17,018 bases of DNA from SIG440 sp045645905. GTDB taxonomy: Bacteria > Bacillota > Clostridia > Monoglobales > Monoglobaceae. Within the stretch, counting starts at the first letter, position 1; each line of letters opens with the position of its first letter. Where the stretch lies: contig JAZRJT010000070.1 of the NCBI GenBank assembly GCA_045645905.1, forward strand, positions 1 through 17,018, given 5' to 3'. The translations under genes and the position numbers were made by a program. The notes under the pieces are model-generated. The model had not been told where the DNA came from. It saw only the letters and a list, made by a program, of their open reading frames with translations, and ran no database searches. Below are positions 1-8,254 of this stretch, piece by piece.

Positions 1-1
1 T

Positions 2-271
2 GACGAAGAGGACGATTACGATTACCTTGACCTTGACGAAGTACGCAACAACGACAGTATTGAAATAACTGTTGAAGACGGTGTTTATATAGTTGAGGGT
101 ATGTATGTACGCAAGATTGTTGGCTCTACCAACTTTGACGATTATGAATCGTTGCAGTATTTTCAGCGTGCTCTTCGTAAGTCGGGCATAATTGATATGC
201 TTGAAGAAAAAGGTATAAAAGAAGGCGATACCGTCCATATGTACGGTGTTGAATTTGATTATATAAAATAA
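2..271 (+). CDS. obg: GTPase Obg, C-terminal fragment (OCT domain), 5' end outside window
   Basis: Only the last 89 codons are present. They open with an acidic linker rich in Asp and Glu, then a ~70-residue domain containing GVYIVEGMYVRKIV, a FQRALRKSGI segment and EGDTVHMYGVEFDY before the stop. This pattern matches the OCT domain found at the C-terminus of Obg/CgtA GTPases in Gram-positive bacteria. Obg is an essential ribosome-associated GTPase acting in large-subunit assembly and stress signalling; its glycine-rich Obg fold and G domain would lie upstream of base 1. A short ORF and then a strong terminator follow, so this is the end or near-end of its transcription unit. The assignment rests on the OCT domain alone, but that domain is quite specific to Obg. 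Confidence 0.85.
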   Translation, partial: DEEDDYDYLDLDEVRNNDSIEITVEDGVYIVEGMYVRKIVGSTNFDDYESLQYFQRALRKSGIIDMLEEKGIKEGDTVHMYGVEFDYIK

Positions 272-283
272 GGTGGATTTGTT

Positions 284-370
284 ATGAACTTAACAGAACC
301 GGCCATCAATATCGGACGTGATGTAAATGTTCATCTTGAAAATAGTACAATCACCCGCCACTTTTTCTAG
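284..370 (+). CDS. possible 28-residue ORF downstream of obg, function unknown
   Basis: An ATG at 284 lies about 6 bases after an AAGGTGG ribosome-binding-like sequence (271-277) and 12 bases after the obg stop. It opens a 28-codon frame ending at TAG 368-370, just before the obg terminator. The peptide starts MNLTEPAINIGRDVN and ends in RHFF. It has no signal peptide, transmembrane stretch or motif I recognise. It could be a genuine small protein co-transcribed with obg, the stump of a truncated longer gene, or chance. The good ribosome binding site is the only positive argument, so confidence is low. Confidence 0.3.
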   Translation: MNLTEPAINIGRDVNVHLENSTITRHFF

Positions 371-388
371 TTTTTGTGATAATATGTG

Positions 389-418
389 AAAATCGGGCAG
401 AAATGCCCGATTTTTCTG
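389..418 (+). terminator. intrinsic terminator after obg
   Basis: An 11-bp perfect stem (arms 389-399 and 404-414, core TCGGGCA/TGCCCGA) closes on a GAAA tetraloop at 400-403 and runs into a T-rich tail (411-420). This is a textbook rho-independent terminator for the obg unit. It separates obg from the secreted-protein gene downstream. Confidence 0.9.
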
Positions 419-462
419 TTTAGAAATATTTTGAAAAATATTCAAAAACTTTAAAAAAATCG

Positions 463-491
463 TTGCAAAATATGGATAGATGTGCTAAAAT
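463..491 (+). promoter_or_regulatory. sigma-A-type promoter for the large secreted protein
   Basis: The -35 box is TTGCAA (463-468) and the -10 box is TAAAAT (486-491), separated by 17 bases. A TGn extended -10 element (483-485) sits directly before the -10, and there is an A/T-rich stretch upstream. The transcript would have a ~60-base AT-rich 5' leader before the GGGAGG ribosome binding site at 543-548. No operator is obvious. Confidence 0.75.
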
Positions 492-557
492 ATTATGTGA
501 ATAACTATGTAAAAATTATTCATCATATAAAAAATCTAAAATGGGAGGATTAGAAAG

Positions 558-3500
558 ATGAAAAGATTTTTCAGTATGGTTTTGACTGTTGCTGTAGTCC
601 TTGTTCTTGCGACTTTTTTTGTCCAAGCATCAGCTGCTGAAGAAGCAGTAACTGTGGATATCACATCAATTGTCGATGGTCAAACCATCGGTGCAGGTTC
701 AAATGTATTTATTGCTATAGATGCACCGACATTGCCCGAGGCCGGGGTGAAGAACATTGACGTTCTTGCCAACGGTGTAAAACTGCCGGGTACGATTGTG
801 GGCAACAGCGGCTCGATTATCTGGTATGATGTAACAGAGGGTGTGTATGATATTACTACTCAGATTACATACGTAGGCGGTGCTGCAGAACCTGGTGACG
901 AAACAATAAGAATTACTGCTGTGTCTGATGATAAAACTGCTGTTGTTCCTGTTGCAACTCCTGAAATCAGCAACGGTGCGACAAAAGTTTGTAACGAGGT
1001 GGACAAATATCGTATCAACTTTGATGCTCCCATCTATCGCGATGAAGAAACAGCTCCAGCAATCGTTAAGGATGCAGCGGGTGCTACGGTTAGTGGCGTA
1101 ACATATGTATATGGTACAGATTTTGTTGAACTTGATTTGCCGGTGCTTGCAAATGATACAACCTACACAGTAAGCATTCCTGCGAATACAATTCGTTCAT
1201 ATTATTCAGCAGATGTATATGTAGCTGAAACTAGCTTTACATTTACAACCAAACCGGATGTTTGTGGAAGTGCAATACCTATCATAAAGATGAATTATCC
1301 TGCAGATGGAGCAACTGTTTTGTTTGATACAGATTTTGCTGCAAAGATTGTTGCTCCCAGCTCAAGAATCGCTACTGTTGAATTGTATAAGGGCGAGACT
1401 TTAGTTGCCGTAGGTGATGCAATGACAAATGGCGAAATTTGGTTCCAGCCCACGACTGCTGCTTTAGCGGTAGGCGAAACTGCTGAATTTACAGTAAAGA
1501 TGCTTGATGAAAATGGTGCCTTGGTTGGTGAGGCAGCAACAGCTACTTATACAGGTTCTACAACATCTAAGTATGCTGTGAAGGGTATCTACGAAGGTGC
1601 GGTTATCGTTAACCAGCATGAACCTGTAAGAAAAATCACCGTAGTAGACGAAACTAATGCAAACCTGGTTTCAGATGTTGCAACATGGGTATCCAAAGTT
1701 GAGTTCTATCAAAACACAGAACTTGTTTTTACAGATTATTGCTATCCTTATGAACACGACCTTACATTTAAAAAGTATGATGAAAACGAGCTTGAAATAA
1801 AGGTTTATGATATATATGGCACAATGCACCCATTCAGCTACAACTATTATGTAGCAAATGGTGTAGAAAACAGTGATTCATTTGAAGAAACCTTTGATGA
1901 TCCTGACAAGGATTATTCTACTCACGAAAAACTGAAGGCTCTCTTCGTTGGCGGTGACGGCGCAAACATCAGTAGCAGACTTACATTGTCTGTTGAAGAA
2001 TACAAGGATGGCAATGCATTGAGAATTGACCACGATAGTGAAAATGAATCAGCCTACTTTCAGTTTAGGGGTGCGCCCTCAACAACAGGTGCCAAGGTGC
2101 ATTATTATGACTTTGATATAACAATGTCTACATCATACAGCCGTAACTTGTTTGTTGGTGCGGATGGATATACCAAACCAGAAGCCTTTAATTCAGATGG
2201 AACCCCAAAGACTAATGCACATACTTTGTTCACTAATAAAAATAAAGCAACAGGTATAGGTAACAACAGCGATATAACAAAATCTAATGTTGTAAATATA
2301 CGTCTTGTACTTGACTATAACGATGCTCCTACAGCAATCGTTTATAAGAATGACGAACTATGGCAGACAATTCCTCTGACCAAGCTCGCAAATGGTGCAA
2401 GTGACCCCGTTTTGAGTTTGTATGTTCAGACTCATAGCTCTTCACATCAGATATACATCGACAACTTTAAATACACTGTATATGACATTGCCGTTGCAAA
2501 CCAGGCACCTGTAGTCAGCGTTACAGCTCCTGCAGAAGCGGCGATTGGCGAGGCTGTTACACTTACAGCACAGGCAACAGACAGTGATGGTACAGTTAGC
2601 TATGTAGAATTCTATGCGGACGGTGCATTGATTGAAGGCAGCCGAGTTGAAACGGGAGTTGACGGTGCTTACACATTTAATTGGGTTGTTGCATCAGCAA
2701 CAGCTAATCCGGAATCTGTTGCAATTATTGCAAAGGCTTGCGACGAAGATGGCGATATAGGTGAGTCAGAAGTTGCAAATATTGCAATTGTTACTAAGAT
2801 TCCTCCCGAGGTTACAATTACAAGCCCTGCGACAAATACAACATATAATGTAAGCAGTGCCGAAGGATTTACCTCAGTTAAACCTTCAATTGCGTTTGCT
2901 GCAACTGATAGCGACGGTACAATCACAGATATATCGGTTTATGTTAATGATGTGAAAGACGGCTCGGTAGCAAATCCTGAAAATGCTACAGGATATACTT
3001 TGACCAATGCTCTTACAGCCGGCACATATACAATAAAGGTAGTGGTTACTGATAATAGTGGTATGGTTTCAAATGCTAGCGTTAATATCAGCGTTACACA
3101 GCAAGAAACCGTTACAGCACCTTCCTATGCTGTAAAGGGTATCTACGAAGGTGCTCATATTGTTGCTCAGCACGAGTTTACAGGGGATGATCCTACAAGA
3201 AAGATTACGGTAGTTGACAGTGCTAATGCAAACATTGTTTCTGATGCTGCAACAAGCGTAGACAGAGTTGAGTTCCACAAGGATAATGCTCTTGTTGCTA
3301 CAGATTATGTTGCACCTTATGTATATGACCTTGCGTTTGATAGTTATGACGACCATGAACTTGAGATAAAGGTTTATGATGTGTATGGCAAAGAGCACCC
3401 CTTCAGCTACACCTATTATGTAGTAAACGGTGTAGAAAACACTGATTTTTCATTTGAAGAAGACTTTGATGACCCTGAAAAGGATTATTCTACACACGAA

Positions 3501-4328
3501 AAACTGGCAGCACTTTTTGTTGGCGGTGATGGTGCAAATATCCATAAAAGACTTACATTGTCTGTTGGACCATATCCCGAACCAGCTGCGGGCTATCCTG
3601 AAAGACCGACAGGAAATACGTTGATAATAACACCTGATGGATTGAAAAAAACCACGCACATTCAATTTAGGAGTGCAGCATCAACAACAGGAGCTAAGGT
3701 GCATTATTATGACTTTGATATTTTGACGTCTACTGGCAGTTTCCGACAATTGTGGGTTACCGCAGATGGTTATAGTACAAGAACGAATGCACATTGCCTG
3801 TTTACAAACAAGGATGACGTTGACGGTATTGGTACAAACAGTGCATTAAACAAGAATAAGATAGTGAATATACGTCTTGTTCTGGATTACAGCGGTGCGA
3901 CACCTACAGCACTTGTTTATAAGAACGGCAGTCTCTGGCGGACAATTCCTATGACAAACCTTGCAAGCGGCGCATCTGACCCTGTTGTTACAATGTATAT
4001 TTACACTGCAAGTGGCAATGTATACATCGACAACTTCAAGTACAGTGTATATGATATTGCACCTTCACCTGCTATTGCGTATGACGGCCTGCAGACAACT
4101 GAAAAAATTTCTTTGACTGCTAAAGCTACAAATATGGAAGAGATAGAGGGAACAATCCTTGCTGCCCTTTATGATGAAGATGACCATGTATCTGAAGTAA
4201 ACACATATGATGCTGCAGCATCAGTCCCTGTGGAATTTGTTCAGACAACAGGTAATTACATTAAACTGTTCTGGTGGTATCTTGACAACCTTACTCCATA
4301 CAGTGTTTCTGAAAAGATTGACCTTTAA
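558..4328 (+). CDS. large secreted multi-domain protein: Ig-like domains plus two copies of a ~310-residue jelly-roll-like module
   Basis: This 1256-residue protein starts with a Sec signal peptide: a Lys/Arg n-region, a hydrophobic core at residues 7-22, and an ASA cleavage motif at 24-26. Domains seen by eye: Ig-like (~30-130), SbsA/Big_5-like Ig (~132-235), a third Ig-like (~240-335), module A1 (339-645), two adjacent bacterial Ig-like domains with DSDGT motifs (~648-745 and ~747-850), module A2 (857-1168), and an 88-residue C-terminal domain (1169-1256). Each A module appears to be an Ig-like lobe of ~95 residues plus a ~210-residue beta-rich lobe ending YIDNFKY.VYD, resembling concanavalin A/LamG-type sugar-binding folds. 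There is no catalytic signature, SLH repeat or LPXTG motif. I infer an extracellular binding or scaffold protein, perhaps for polysaccharide; the ligand is unknown. The start is set by GGGAGG at 543-548. The gene is monocistronic. Confidence 0.85.
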   Translation: MKRFFSMVLTVAVVLVLATFFVQASAAEEAVTVDITSIVDGQTIGAGSNVFIAIDAPTLPEAGVKNIDVLANGVKLPGTIVGNSGSIIWYDVTEGVYDITTQITYVGGAAEPGDETIRITAVSDDKTAVVPVATPEISNGATKVCNEVDKYRINFDAPIYRDEETAPAIVKDAAGATVSGVTYVYGTDFVELDLPVLANDTTYTVSIPANTIRSYYSADVYVAETSFTFTTKPDVCGSAIPIIKMNYPADGATVLFDTDFAAKIVAPSSRIATVELYKGETLVAVGDAMTNGEIWFQPTTAALAVGETAEFTVKMLDENGALVGEAATATYTGSTTSKYAVKGIYEGAVIVNQHEPVRKITVVDETNANLVSDVATWVSKVEFYQNTELVFTDYCYPYEHDLTFKKYDENELEIKVYDIYGTMHPFSYNYYVANGVENSDSFEETFDDPDKDYSTHEKLKALFVGGDGANISSRLTLSVEEYKDGNALRIDHDSENESAYFQFRGAPSTTGAKVHYYDFDITMSTSYSRNLFVGADGYTKPEAFNSDGTPKTNAHTLFTNKNKATGIGNNSDITKSNVVNIRLVLDYNDAPTAIVYKNDELWQTIPLTKLANGASDPVLSLYVQTHSSSHQIYIDNFKYTVYDIAVANQAPVVSVTAPAEAAIGEAVTLTAQATDSDGTVSYVEFYADGALIEGSRVETGVDGAYTFNWVVASATANPESVAIIAKACDEDGDIGESEVANIAIVTKIPPEVTITSPATNTTYNVSSAEGFTSVKPSIAFAATDSDGTITDISVYVNDVKDGSVANPENATGYTLTNALTAGTYTIKVVVTDNSGMVSNASVNISVTQQETVTAPSYAVKGIYEGAHIVAQHEFTGDDPTRKITVVDSANANIVSDAATSVDRVEFHKDNALVATDYVAPYVYDLAFDSYDDHELEIKVYDVYGKEHPFSYTYYVVNGVENTDFSFEEDFDDPEKDYSTHEKLAALFVGGDGANIHKRLTLSVGPYPEPAAGYPERPTGNTLIITPDGLKKTTHIQFRSAASTTGAKVHYYDFDILTSTGSFRQLWVTADGYSTRTNAHCLFTNKDDVDGIGTNSALNKNKIVNIRLVLDYSGATPTALVYKNGSLWRTIPMTNLASGASDPVVTMYIYTASGNVYIDNFKYSVYDIAPSPAIAYDGLQTTEKISLTAKATNMEEIEGTILAALYDEDDHVSEVNTYDAAASVPVEFVQTTGNYIKLFWWYLDNLTPYSVSEKIDL
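1572..2492 (+). repeat. internal module repeat, copy A1
   Basis: This encodes residues 339-645 of the secreted protein, from YAVKGIYEGA to YTVYDIA. It aligns almost end to end with 3126-4061. By eye the proteins are roughly two-thirds identical. Some identical DNA stretches survive, including 26 bases at 2094-2119 matching 3696-3721. Compared with A2, this copy has an extra segment around residues 540-550 and lacks a ~10-residue Pro-rich insert. Confidence 0.85.
3126..4061 (+). repeat. internal module repeat, copy A2
   Basis: This encodes residues 857-1168 of the secreted protein and is the second copy of the A module. It differs from A1 by an FTGDD insertion near its start and a Pro-rich insertion (PEPAAGYPERP) in the middle. 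The most conserved blocks are KDYSTHEKL, LFVGGDGANI, STTGAKVHYYDFDI, VNIRLVLDY and YIDNFKY. The pattern suggests intragenic duplication of a functional unit followed by divergence. Confidence 0.85.
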
Positions 4329-4331
4329 TAC

Positions 4332-4361
4332 AAGGAGCGTCCGCAAGGACGCTCTTTTTTT
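4332..4361 (+). terminator. intrinsic terminator after the secreted-protein gene
   Basis: An 8-bp perfect GC-rich stem GAGCGTCC/GGACGCTC (4335-4342 and 4347-4354) closes on a GCAA tetraloop and is followed by seven Ts. The stem can extend at its base through A-T pairs. It lies only 3 bases after the stop codon and ends the single-gene unit. Confidence 0.93.
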
Positions 4362-4382
4362 GTTAAAATATTTTTTGAACTC

Positions 4383-4411
4383 TTGATTTGAATAACTTAT
4401 GGTAGTATAAT
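4383..4411 (+). promoter_or_regulatory. sigma-A-type promoter of the metF-metH unit
   Basis: The -35 box is TTGATT (4383-4388) and the -10 box is a consensus TATAAT (4406-4411), with a 17-base spacer. The expected 5' leader is only about 20 bases before ATG 4442, with an AAGGTGA ribosome binding site at 4431-4437. There is therefore no room for a SAM riboswitch, T-box or cobalamin riboswitch in the transcript. Any regulation would have to come from a DNA-binding protein. Confidence 0.8.
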
Positions 4412-4441
4412 AAAACAATAAACATAGCAGAAGGTGAAATT

Positions 4442-5302
4442 ATGAAGGTTATTGATATAATAAAGGGAGAAACTCCTAGTCTCTCGTTTGAGGTTTTTCC
4501 GCCCAAAACAAGTGATAATTTTGAGACAGTTATGTCTGCTGCTACCAAAATTGCACAGCTAAGACCTAGCTTTATGAGTGTTACATACGGTGCAGGGGGC
4601 GGAACTTCAGAATACACAGCCGACATAGCAGAGGTAATTGCGGCAATGGGGGTTGTGCCTATTGCGCATCTTAGCTGTATTTCGTCAACAAAGGAGCAGA
4701 TTAAATGTCTTTTGAATAAATTGAGGGATAGAAAAATTGAAAATATTCTGGCACTTCGGGGCGATATGCCCAAAGACAGCACTTCTATAATGATGGAATA
4801 CAGCTATGCAAGTCAGCTTGCGGCAGAAATAAAGGAATTCGGTGGCTTTTGTATAGGCGGTGCATGCTATCCCGAAAGTCATCCCGAAAGCAAAAACAGC
4901 ATAGAGGATATTGAGAATTTAAAGAAAAAGGTGGATAGCGGTTGCGAATTCCTGACAACACAGATGTTTTTTGACAACAACATTCTTTATAACTTTATGT
5001 ACCGTCTGCTTCGTGCAGGGGTTGATGTTCCGGTTGTTGCAGGAATTATGCCTGTTACCAATGCCATGCAGATTAAACGTATATGCTCAATTTCAGGCAA
5101 CACATTGCCCCAAAGATTTTTAAGACTTGTTGACCGTTATGGCGAAAACCCTGAGGCAATGAAGCAGGCGGGTATCGCATATGCGACCGAGCAGATTATT
5201 GACCTTTTTGCTAACGGCATAAATGCTGTACATATTTATTCGATGAACAAGCCTGATGTGGCGGCGGCAATTCAAAACAATTTATCGGAGATTATAAAAT
5301 GA
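4442..5302 (+). CDS. metF: 5,10-methylenetetrahydrofolate reductase
   Basis: This 286-residue protein has the single-domain length typical of bacterial MetF. It uses FAD to reduce 5,10-methylene-THF to 5-methyl-THF, the methyl donor for MetH encoded two genes downstream. Diagnostic segments are LSFEVFPPK near the N-terminus, with Glu17 in the position of the family's catalytic glutamate. Others are SVTYGAGGG (residues 46-54), the ALRGDMP loop (~103-109), GGACYPESHPES, FLTTQMFFDN and AGIMPV. The AAGGTGA site 5 bases upstream supports ATG 4442. The stop codon overlaps the next start in an ATGA junction, implying translational coupling in a metF - reactivation protein - metH unit. Confidence 0.95.
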   Translation: MKVIDIIKGETPSLSFEVFPPKTSDNFETVMSAATKIAQLRPSFMSVTYGAGGGTSEYTADIAEVIAAMGVVPIAHLSCISSTKEQIKCLLNKLRDRKIENILALRGDMPKDSTSIMMEYSYASQLAAEIKEFGGFCIGGACYPESHPESKNSIEDIENLKKKVDSGCEFLTTQMFFDNNILYNFMYRLLRAGVDVPVVAGIMPVTNAMQIKRICSISGNTLPQRFLRLVDRYGENPEAMKQAGIAYATEQIIDLFANGINAVHIYSMNKPDVAAAIQNNLSEIIK

Positions 5303-5889
5303 TTGCAATAGATTATCAGATAATTCCCACCGAGGAACTTGTGCTGAACGAGGGTGAGGTTGCAAGACGTCTGCATACCTCACGTGGCTTTGAAATGGAT
5401 GAGATTGATGCTTGCCTTGCTGAACTTAAAGCCGTGGCAAATGTTAAATTTTCAGCGGTGCGTGTTCCGGTAAATTACCTTGGCGAAGACTGTCTTAATT
5501 GTGGCTTTGGTGAATTCAAAAGTGCAACGCTTATGAAGAACTTGCAGGGTTGCAAAGAGGTGTTTATTTTTGCGGTGACTCTGGGCTTGGGGGTTGACCG
5601 ATTGCTGACACAGCTCTCATTAGTTTCACCGTCAAAGCATTTTATTACAGATGCTCTTGCATCCTCAATGGCAGAGGCGGCGGCGGAGGCGGCAGAAGAA
5701 ATTATAAAAGGAAAACTCGATTGCCGTCCGCGGTTCAGTCCGGGTTTTGGTGACTTGTCGCTTGCGGTGCAACCAAGGATACTTGAACTTCTTAATGCAC
5801 AACGGCTTTTGGGAATAACAATAAATAAATCGTTGCTGATGTCTCCCGGAAAATCAGTAACGGCAATAGTGGGGATAAAGAATGAATAA
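5299..5889 (+). CDS. stand-alone MetH reactivation (activation-domain-like) protein
   Basis: This 196-residue protein resembles the C-terminal AdoMet-binding activation domain of cobalamin-dependent methionine synthase. The key signature is RFSPGFGD at residues 145-152, followed by a helix with ELLNAQRLLGI and then NKSLLMSPGKSVTAIVGI near the C-terminus. This corresponds to the R-x-x-PGY block of MetH, which contacts AdoMet. The protein is much shorter than the ~330-residue E. coli domain. A similar free-standing protein next to a shortened MetH is known from Thermotoga maritima. Its expected role is to present AdoMet for reductive remethylation of inactivated cob(II)alamin on MetH. It overlaps metF by 4 bases and metH by 8, and metH here lacks this domain, which supports the pairing. 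The electron donor is not evident in the window. Confidence 0.85.
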   Translation: MIAIDYQIIPTEELVLNEGEVARRLHTSRGFEMDEIDACLAELKAVANVKFSAVRVPVNYLGEDCLNCGFGEFKSATLMKNLQGCKEVFIFAVTLGLGVDRLLTQLSLVSPSKHFITDALASSMAEAAAEAAEEIIKGKLDCRPRFSPGFGDLSLAVQPRILELLNAQRLLGITINKSLLMSPGKSVTAIVGIKNE

Positions 5890-8248
5890 TTTGCGAGAAC
5901 TTATAAAGACAAAAAGATTATATTTTGACGGCGGTACGGGAACAGTACTTCAGTCTATGGGCTTACCTGCGGGAACGCCACCCGAAAAGTGGAATATAGA
6001 CCATCCCGAAAGGATTATAGAGCTGCATAAAAGGTATCTGGATGCCGGTTGCAATATTATTAAAACCAACACCTTTGGTGTAAATTGCAACAAGTACAAA
6101 AATTATACAGAGCTTATAGAAAAGGCAATTGCTTGTGCAAAGAATGCCGTATCAGGCAGAGATTATGCCTTTGTTGCTTTTGATATGGGCCCCACGGGAA
6201 GACTTTTAAAGCCCTTGGGCGACCTTGACTTTGAGGAGGCAGCCAGAATCTTTGCGTCAAATGTGCGTGTTGCGGCAGAGTGCGGGGCTGACCTTATTCT
6301 GATTGAAACAATGAATGATAGCTTCGAGACAAAGGCGGCAGTTTTAGCTGCAAAGGAAAACTGTGACCTGCCTATATTTGTCACCAATGTTTATGACGAA
6401 AGCGGCAAGCTGATGACCGGGGCTACACCTTCTGCAATGATTGCAATGCTTGAAGGAATGGGCGTTGATGCCTTGGGAATGAACTGTTCATTAGGGCCCG
6501 ATATGATGCTTGGAATTTTAGATGAGTTTACGCAAAATGCATCAGTACCGATTATAGTAAATCCCAATGCCGGACTTCCTGTTGTTGTGGACGGCAAGAC
6601 GGCTTATAATATTGATGAAAAACAGTTTGCGGGGTATATGAATGAGATGGCACAAAAGGGTGCCTGTATTCTTGGCGGTTGCTGCGGAACAACACCCGAA
6701 TATATGCGTCTTATGATTGAAAAGGTAAAGGATATTGAATACAAAGTTCCTGATTTCAAGACAAAAACTGTGGTTTCATCTTATACCCATTCAGTTGAGA
6801 TAGGCAAAATCCCCACTCTTATCGGTGAAAGGATTAATCCAACAGGCAAGCCACGGCTCAAGGACGCTCTCCGCGAGAGGAATATGACCTATATCTTGAA
6901 CGAGGCATTGCGTCAGGAGGAGGCAGGTGTTCACATTCTTGATGTAAATACAGGTCTGCCTGAAATTGACGAGGCTGAAATGCTGAAAAGTGCAGTTGAG
7001 GCTATTCAGGCGGTGACAGATGTTCCGCTTCAGCTTGATTCAAATAACCCAAAGGCGCTTGAAAGAGCAATGCGTATTTACAACGGCAAACCGCTTGTGA
7101 ATTCGGTAAATGGCAAGGCTGAGAGTATGGAAAGTGTCTTCCCACTTGTTAAAAAATACGGCGGTACGATAATTGCCCTGACTATTGATGAAGAAGGAAT
7201 TCCCGAAACAGCGATGGGTAGATGTGCAGTTGCTGCAAAGATTGTAGAGCGTGCGGCTGAATATGGCATTGACAAAAAAGATATAGTTGTAGACCCTCTT
7301 GCATTAGCTGTATCTTCCGACTCAAAGGGTGCTCTTGTGACGATGGAGTCAATAAAGTTAATTAAAGAAATGGGACTTTGTACAAGTCTAGGTGTTTCAA
7401 ATATTTCGTTTGGTCTCCCCGAACGCGAAAAGATAAATTCAACATTCTTTGCGCAAAGTCTTGAGTGTGGTCTTGACTGTGCAATTATGAACCCTTTTTC
7501 AAAAGGAATGATGGATGTATATTTTGCTCATCGTGTTTTGCATAATATGGATATAGCTTGCGAGGAGTATATCAGATATGCAAATTCTGCCGAGCCTGCA
7601 CAGGTTACCACACCTCAAAAAACCGAGGATAAGCCAAATCTTCATTATGCGGTTGTGAAAGGAATAAAGGAGCAGGCGGTTGCGGCAGCAAAGTATTTGC
7701 TTGAAACCGAAAATCCTCTTGATATAATTAATAATCATATTATTCCGGCACTGAATGAAATTGGTGTTGATTTTGAAGAGAAAAGGGCATACCTTCCTCA
7801 GCTTCTTATGAGTGCTGAGGCGGCATCGGCAGCCTTTGATGAAATAAAGGCAAAAATGCCTGATTCGGGCGGAGACAGCCGAGGGGAGGTAATTCTTGCA
7901 ACCGTCAAGGGTGATATCCACGATATAGGCAAAAATATAGTGAAAGTGCTTCTTGAAAGCTATGGCTTTTTGGTATACGACCTTGGCAGAGATGTTGCTC
8001 CCGAGACGATTCTCCAAAAGGCAAAAGACACGGGATGCTCTCTTGTTGGGCTCAGTGCTCTTATGACAACCACAGTGCCCGCAATGGAAGAGACTATTAA
8101 GCTTTTACACAAAGAAATTCCGGACGTAAAAATTGTGGTCGGCGGTGCAGTTTTAAATAAGGAATATGCCGATATGATTAATGCAGATTTTTATGCGTCA
8201 GATGCAATGGAGACAGTTCATATTGCAGAAAAGTATTATAAGGATTAA
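5882..8248 (+). CDS. metH: cobalamin-dependent methionine synthase, lacking the C-terminal activation domain
   Basis: This 788-residue protein transfers a methyl group from 5-methyl-THF through cobalamin to homocysteine, giving methionine. Domains in order: homocysteine S-methyltransferase barrel (~1-290), with zinc-ligand candidates Cys202 (NCSLGP) and Cys267-Cys268 (GGCCGTT); pterin-binding barrel (~305-560), starting near LIGERINPTG at 313-322; four-helix cap (~590-660); and Rossmann B12-binding domain (~665-788). The last has DIHDIG at 678-683, where His680 is the lower axial cobalt ligand, plus LSALMTTT (~724-731) and a VVGGAVLN turn. E. coli MetH is about 1227 residues; the difference is mainly the missing activation domain, supplied by the preceding gene. 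A hairpin with a weak T-tract follows. Confidence 0.95.
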   Translation: MNNLRELIKTKRLYFDGGTGTVLQSMGLPAGTPPEKWNIDHPERIIELHKRYLDAGCNIIKTNTFGVNCNKYKNYTELIEKAIACAKNAVSGRDYAFVAFDMGPTGRLLKPLGDLDFEEAARIFASNVRVAAECGADLILIETMNDSFETKAAVLAAKENCDLPIFVTNVYDESGKLMTGATPSAMIAMLEGMGVDALGMNCSLGPDMMLGILDEFTQNASVPIIVNPNAGLPVVVDGKTAYNIDEKQFAGYMNEMAQKGACILGGCCGTTPEYMRLMIEKVKDIEYKVPDFKTKTVVSSYTHSVEIGKIPTLIGERINPTGKPRLKDALRERNMTYILNEALRQEEAGVHILDVNTGLPEIDEAEMLKSAVEAIQAVTDVPLQLDSNNPKALERAMRIYNGKPLVNSVNGKAESMESVFPLVKKYGGTIIALTIDEEGIPETAMGRCAVAAKIVERAAEYGIDKKDIVVDPLALAVSSDSKGALVTMESIKLIKEMGLCTSLGVSNISFGLPEREKINSTFFAQSLECGLDCAIMNPFSKGMMDVYFAHRVLHNMDIACEEYIRYANSAEPAQVTTPQKTEDKPNLHYAVVKGIKEQAVAAAKYLLETENPLDIINNHIIPALNEIGVDFEEKRAYLPQLLMSAEAASAAFDEIKAKMPDSGGDSRGEVILATVKGDIHDIGKNIVKVLLESYGFLVYDLGRDVAPETILQKAKDTGCSLVGLSALMTTTVPAMEETIKLLHKEIPDVKIVVGGAVLNKEYADMINADFYASDAMETVHIAEKYYKD

Positions 8249-8254
8249 AAAGAA

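Noticed and set aside
4412..4441. SAM, cobalamin or T-box riboswitch upstream of metF
   Set aside because: The leader downstream of the TATAAT promoter is only about 20 bases, with no conserved riboswitch core.
7499..8017. 172-codon open frame on the minus strand
   Set aside because: It is antisense to the cap and B12-binding region of metH. It has no recognisable motif and a Cys/Ile/Arg-rich shadow composition.
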